The translations under genes were made by a program, and so were the position numbers. Shown here in pieces: positions 61,862 through 64,000 of a stretch of 64,000 bases of DNA. Origin of the DNA: Streptomyces tailanensis (GTDB lineage Bacteria > Actinomycetota > Actinomycetes > Streptomycetales > Streptomycetaceae); the NCBI RefSeq assembly GCF_008386495.1, contig NZ_VTHJ01000003.1:1-64000 (forward strand), given 5' to 3'. Under the pieces are notes generated by a model, which was not told the DNA's origin, did no database searches, and saw nothing but the letters and a program-made list of their open reading frames with translations. Position 1 is the stretch's first letter; the number at the start of each line of letters is the position of its first letter.

Positions 61862-62692
61862 TCACACCGGCGGCCACGGGATCGCCGGCCATTCTCCGCT
61901 CGGCTCCGGGTGTCGGCCGCTCTTCAGGAGAGCGGCAACCCGCTCCCGCGTGGCGTCCAGTTCCGCCTCCGTGATCAACCCCGACAGCTTCCCCGCCAGC
62001 GTCCCGCCCTCCCCCAGCCGGTCCCGCAGCCGCTCCAGCACAGCCACGGCCTCGGCGGTGAGCGACTCCCCCGCCCACCCCCACAACAACGTCCGCAGCT
62101 TGTTCTCTGCGTTGAAGGTCACGCCGTGGTCGATGCCGTACAGGCGCCCCTCGGCGGCCGGCAGGAGATGCCCGCCCTTGCGATCGGCGTTGTTGACGAC
62201 CGCGTCGAGCACGGCGAGCCGCCGCAAGCGCTCGTCGTCGACGTGCACGAGGAGCGCGGTCTTCCCGTCTCCGACCTCGGCGAAGCCGACAGCCTTCCAG
62301 CCCTCGCCCGCCTCCTCACCGTCGACGAGCGCGAGCAGATCGGAGCCGGGCTCCCCCTCGATCCACAGCTGGCACATGCCCTCTCCGTACGGGCCGTCCC
62401 GCAGCACGGTGGGCGGCACGAGCCCCCACCCGGTCGCCTCGGACACCTCGTACGCGGCGACCTCCCGCTGCGCCAGCGTGCCGTCGGGGAAATCCCACAG
62501 GGGCCGCTCCCCGGCGACGGGCTTGTACACACAGGCGGCCTCACGGCCCTCGTACGAGACGGTGCAGTACAGCACCGCGTTGGACGCCTCACGGACACGC
62601 CCGCGCACGGTCAGCTCGCCGGAGGCGAGCAACTCGACCACGGGGTCGGCGGCCGTCAGGCCCCGCGGCGGTATCCGTTCTGGCGCGGACAT
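61862..62692 (-). CDS. PI3/4-kinase-like conserved protein (TIGR03843 type)
   Basis: 276-residue conserved actinobacterial protein annotated elsewhere as phosphatidylinositol kinase-like. The N-terminal part holds AACVYKPVAGERPLWDFPDG, which resembles the kinase-family Lys region, and the middle holds VVNNADRKGGHLLPAAEGRL followed by YGIDHGVTF, a catalytic-loop-like D-x-x-x-x-N/DHG pattern. Activity is unproved. GGAGGG lies 6 bases before ATG 62692. It overlaps the DUF3090 gene by 37 bases and is part of a conserved unit with it and the histidine phosphatase. Confidence 0.85.
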   Translation of the reverse strand: MSAPERIPPRGLTAADPVVELLASGELTVRGRVREASNAVLYCTVSYEGREAACVYKPVAGERPLWDFPDGTLAQREVAAYEVSEATGWGLVPPTVLRDGPYGEGMCQLWIEGEPGSDLLALVDGEEAGEGWKAVGFAEVGDGKTALLVHVDDERLRRLAVLDAVVNNADRKGGHLLPAAEGRLYGIDHGVTFNAENKLRTLLWGWAGESLTAEAVAVLERLRDRLGEGGTLAGKLSGLITEAELDATRERVAALLKSGRHPEPSGEWPAIPWPPV

Positions 62693-63246
62693 ACGTGTCC
62701 CTCCGGGTCGAGCGGCAGACTGCACAGGGGGCACGGCGGCCGCCCCGCGTTGACGACGTCGAGGGCGCGCTTGGCGAAGGCCCGGGCCTGCGCGCCGGTG
62801 AGGCGGACGCGGAGCATCGGCGGACCGTTCTCCTCGTCCTGGAGCATCCGCTCCTCCGCCTCGGCCAGGTCCTCCTCGGAGTCGGCGTCCAGCTCGACCA
62901 GGGCCTGGGCCTCGACGATCATGCGCTGCTCGTCGCCGTCCCAGGCCAGCGCCATGGTGCCGACGCGGAACTCCTCCTCGATGGGAGTGTCGAGCGGTGC
63001 CGTGTCCGCCACCTCGGTGGGTGCGACGGCGGGCACCGCGGCGCTGCCTCCGCTGCGCCGTACGACCTCGTCGAGCAGTTCGTCCATGCGTTCGGCGAGC
63101 GCGGCGACCTGGGTCTTCTCCAGGGACACGCTGGTCACGCGCTGTCCTGCGATGGCCTGCAGGAAGAAGGTCCGGCGCCCGGGCAGCCCGACCGTACCGG
63201 CCACGAAGCGGTCCGGGGGGTCGTAGAGGAACACCTGACGGGACAC
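62656..63246 (-). CDS. DUF3090 conserved protein
   Basis: 196-residue DUF3090 protein. It starts MSRQVFLYDPPDRFVAGTVG, has a long acidic region (DADSEEDLAEAEERMLQDEE) and ends with a Cys/His cluster, CPLCSLPLDPEGHVCPRQ, likely a zinc site. The family is found in actinobacteria always next to the kinase-like and phosphatase genes. No function is established. Its 3' end overlaps the kinase-like start by 37 bases, so they are coupled. Confidence 0.9.
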   Translation of the reverse strand: MSRQVFLYDPPDRFVAGTVGLPGRRTFFLQAIAGQRVTSVSLEKTQVAALAERMDELLDEVVRRSGGSAAVPAVAPTEVADTAPLDTPIEEEFRVGTMALAWDGDEQRMIVEAQALVELDADSEEDLAEAEERMLQDEENGPPMLRVRLTGAQARAFAKRALDVVNAGRPPCPLCSLPLDPEGHVCPRQNGYRRGA

Positions 63247-63345
63247 GTCCTGTCTCCATTGGAATCGACGTCGGGACCGGCCGCGTCGGCGGCTGAGTGG
63301 TTCAGCGTGCCGCCCGCGACCGCTTCACCCTACTGCGGTTGACGA

Positions 63346-64000
63346 TCACGGTGCCCCCGCACCGCCCCCGACGGTCGCGTCGCCGTTCGGGGGCTCCTCG
63401 CGCGGCGCCAGGGACGAGAAATCCCCGGTGTCGCCGAGACGGACGAGAAACGGCCTCAGGCGTGTGTAACGGATCGCGGTGATGGAACACGGTTCGACAG
63501 CGATCCGCTGGAAGAGGTCCAGATGAAGTCCGAGTGCGTCCGCGACGAGCGACTTGATGATGTCGCCGTGCGAGCACATCAGATACACGGCGTCGGACCC
63601 GTGATCGCGCTCCACGCGCGCGTTCCACTCCCGTACGGCCTCGGCAGCCCGGTGCTGCATGGCCCGCATCGACTCTCCACCGGGGAACTCGGCCGCCGTC
63701 GGATGCGCCTGTACAACCTCCATCAGCGGCTCGTCCTTCAGCTCGGCGAGCTTGCGGCCGGACCAGTCGCCGTAGTGGCACTCGCCGATGCGTTCGTCGG
63801 TGTGCGGGCTGAGCTCGGGCCGGGCATCGAGGAGGGGACGGATCGTTTCCCGGCAGCGCTGCAGCGGGCTGGTGACGACCTCGGCTATCGGCAGCCCGGC
63901 GAGGCGGCCGGGCAGCGCCGCGGCCTGCGCGGCGCCGCGCTCGTCGAGCGCGACACCGGGCGTCCAGCCGGCGAGCACTCCCTCGGTGTTGGCGGTGGAA
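63346..64000 (-). CDS. Histidine phosphatase family protein (5' end outside the window)
   Basis: At least 217 residues of a phosphoglycerate-mutase-like phosphatase. The reading frame continues past the window edge (STANTEGVLAGW...), so the N-terminal LRHG catalytic motif lies outside. Visible parts include PLQRCRETI, EFPGGESMRAM and the C-terminal His motif YLMCSHGDIIKSL. By context it belongs to the MSMEG_4193-type phosphatases of this conserved cluster. The GTG at 63978 is internal, not the start. Substrate unknown. Confidence 0.88.
   Translation of the reverse strand, partial: STANTEGVLAGWTPGVALDERGAAQAAALPGRLAGLPIAEVVTSPLQRCRETIRPLLDARPELSPHTDERIGECHYGDWSGRKLAELKDEPLMEVVQAHPTAAEFPGGESMRAMQHRAAEAVREWNARVERDHGSDAVYLMCSHGDIIKSLVADALGLHLDLFQRIAVEPCSITAIRYTRLRPFLVRLGDTGDFSSLAPREEPPNGDATVGGGAGAP

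Noticed and set aside
1..64000. CRISPR array, rRNA or tRNA genes
   Set aside because: No regularly spaced repeats of CRISPR size and no recognisable structural RNA gene were seen on either strand by eye; a covariance-model scan would be needed to exclude small RNAs.

Overview
The window is high-GC actinomycete DNA, almost certainly from a Streptomyces chromosome. GTG starts, four-base stop/start overlaps, a complete pupylation/proteasome cluster, mycothiol synthesis (mshC), a conservon and a gyl glycerol operon all point that way. From memory, the gene order from the conservon to the mshC/DUF3090/phosphatase block is collinear with the core of the S. coelicolor chromosome around SCO1626-SCO1666. 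Accessory insertions interrupt that backbone.

Layout. 1-2.3 kb: a class I terpene synthase and an RluA-type pseudouridine synthase. 2.3-7.0 kb (minus): a conservon, cvnA-B-C-D plus a CYP157-like P450 that lacks the ExxR motif. 7.4-15.0 kb: a TetR regulator divergent from a four-gene operon (two DUF1989 proteins, a biotin carboxylase/carboxyltransferase, allophanate hydrolase), which I read as guanidine rather than urea breakdown. 15.1-20.3 kb (minus): Ski2-like helicase, tatC, tatA and two small uncharacterised proteins. 20.4-25.5 kb (minus): pafC, pafB, two FKBP prolyl isomerases and pafA. 25.5-27.9 kb: an MFS transporter divergent from a LacI-type regulator. 27.9-31.3 kb: a mobile insertion. 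31.3-37.5 kb (minus): prcA, prcB, an endonuclease VII-like gene, pup, dop and arc. 37.7-43.3 kb: ferredoxin, a secreted protein, trmI, a site-2 protease, a RecB-family nuclease and an orphan response regulator. 43.4-46.6 kb: two tandem oligopeptide-type binding lipoproteins without permeases. 47-51.5 kb: a HAD phosphatase and metH. 51.9-57.1 kb: gylR and glpF-glpK-glpD. 57.3-64 kb: a FadR-type regulator, parJ, a Tat-exported beta-propeller protein, mshC, and the conserved kinase-like/DUF3090/phosphatase trio, the last gene cut by the window end.

How the genes work together. Pup (deamidated by Dop) is ligated to targets by PafA, recognised and unfolded by ARC and degraded by PrcA/PrcB; the PafB/PafC WYL pair belongs to the mycobacterial-type DNA-damage response. 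GlpF, GlpK and GlpD take glycerol to dihydroxyacetone phosphate under GylR, and similar dyads precede both gylR and glpF. CvnA-D form a membrane-linked G-protein-like signalling module.

Most interesting: (i) a 3.36-kb IS1182-bounded insertion lies precisely in the loop of what was a perfect bidirectional terminator between the LacI gene and prcA, with TGAGTC directly repeated on both sides; (ii) the probable guanidine operon with a clear TetR operator; (iii) the ExxR-less P450; (iv) a terpene synthase with 2-methylisoborneol-synthase-like motifs but no methyltransferase beside it; (v) an endonuclease gene inside the proteasome operon. I found no CRISPR array, rRNA or tRNA.
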